From an uncultured Lachnospiraceae bacterium (lineage in GTDB: Bacteria; Bacillota_A; Clostridia; Lachnospirales; Lachnospiraceae), in the NCBI GenBank assembly GCA_910585355.1, contig CAJUDN010000003.1, forward strand, positions 61,199 through 74,839: a stretch of DNA of 13,641 nucleotides, in the 5' to 3' direction. Position 1 is the stretch's first letter. The number at the start of each line of letters is the position of its first letter. The notes under the pieces are model-generated. The model worked only from the letters and a program-made list of their open reading frames with translations, was not told where the DNA came from and ran no database searches. Of the stretch, positions 13,609 through 13,641 are shown piece after piece. Position numbers and translations under genes: made by a program.

Positions 13609-13641
13609 AACAGTTTCTAGTCAAAATGCCGAAAACTGACA

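Noticed and set aside
1..13641. CRISPR array, tRNA, rRNA or riboswitch
   Set aside because: No regularly spaced direct repeats, no tRNA-like cloverleaf and no recognised riboswitch core were seen on either strand.

Overview
The window looks like a chromosomal segment of an anaerobic Firmicute of class Clostridia, most likely Lachnospiraceae. The evidence is strong AGGAGG-type ribosome binding sites, mid-range GC, the translation cluster rpmE - DUF1385 - prmC - prfA, and BirA-type biotin operators. No plasmid or phage genes are visible. The genus cannot be fixed from the sequence alone.

Layout. Positions 1-1360 are read on the minus strand: the 5' part of biotin synthase bioB, with a promoter overlapped by two BirA-type operators, and upstream of it a YwaF/TIGR02206-family membrane protein. 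Positions 1230-1821 are non-coding and crowded: a leader stem, a promoter, a palindromic repeat (copy A), a MITE-like insertion, a second promoter and a leader with a nine-G tract. Positions 1822-4822 hold a plus-strand set of a membrane acyltransferase, a TPR protein (start and stop overlapping as ATGA) and a DUF4037 nucleotidyltransferase-like protein, with repeat copy B before the last gene. Positions 4823-8514 hold the rpmE promoter, a 161-bp inverted-repeat element lying in the rpmE leader, rpmE and its terminator, a DUF1385 membrane protein, prmC, prfA and a terminator. Positions 8552-9851 carry a minus-strand MFS transporter and its promoter. An alkyltransferase-like protein lacking the catalytic cysteine follows at 9987-10382. 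Repeat copy C, a promoter and a leader then precede the dTDP-sugar genes rfbA, rfbB and rfbD. After rfbD the window ends in what looks like the terminal repeat of another element related to the one before rpmE.

How the genes work together. rpmE, prmC and prfA serve translation: ribosomal protein L31, the methylase of the release-factor GGQ motif, and its substrate RF1. rfbA, rfbB and rfbD carry out three of the four steps to dTDP-L-rhamnose; the epimerase rfbC is not in the window. bioB belongs to a biotin operon that continues off the left edge.

The most interesting content is non-coding. A family of roughly 70-125 bp palindromic repeats occurs three times. Two copies differ by compensatory base-pair changes in a stem, and those two sit in the same orientation just upstream of promoters. 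Two further inverted-repeat element types interrupt intergenic or leader DNA. The acyltransferase/TPR/DUF4037 set is the protein-coding part with least known function.
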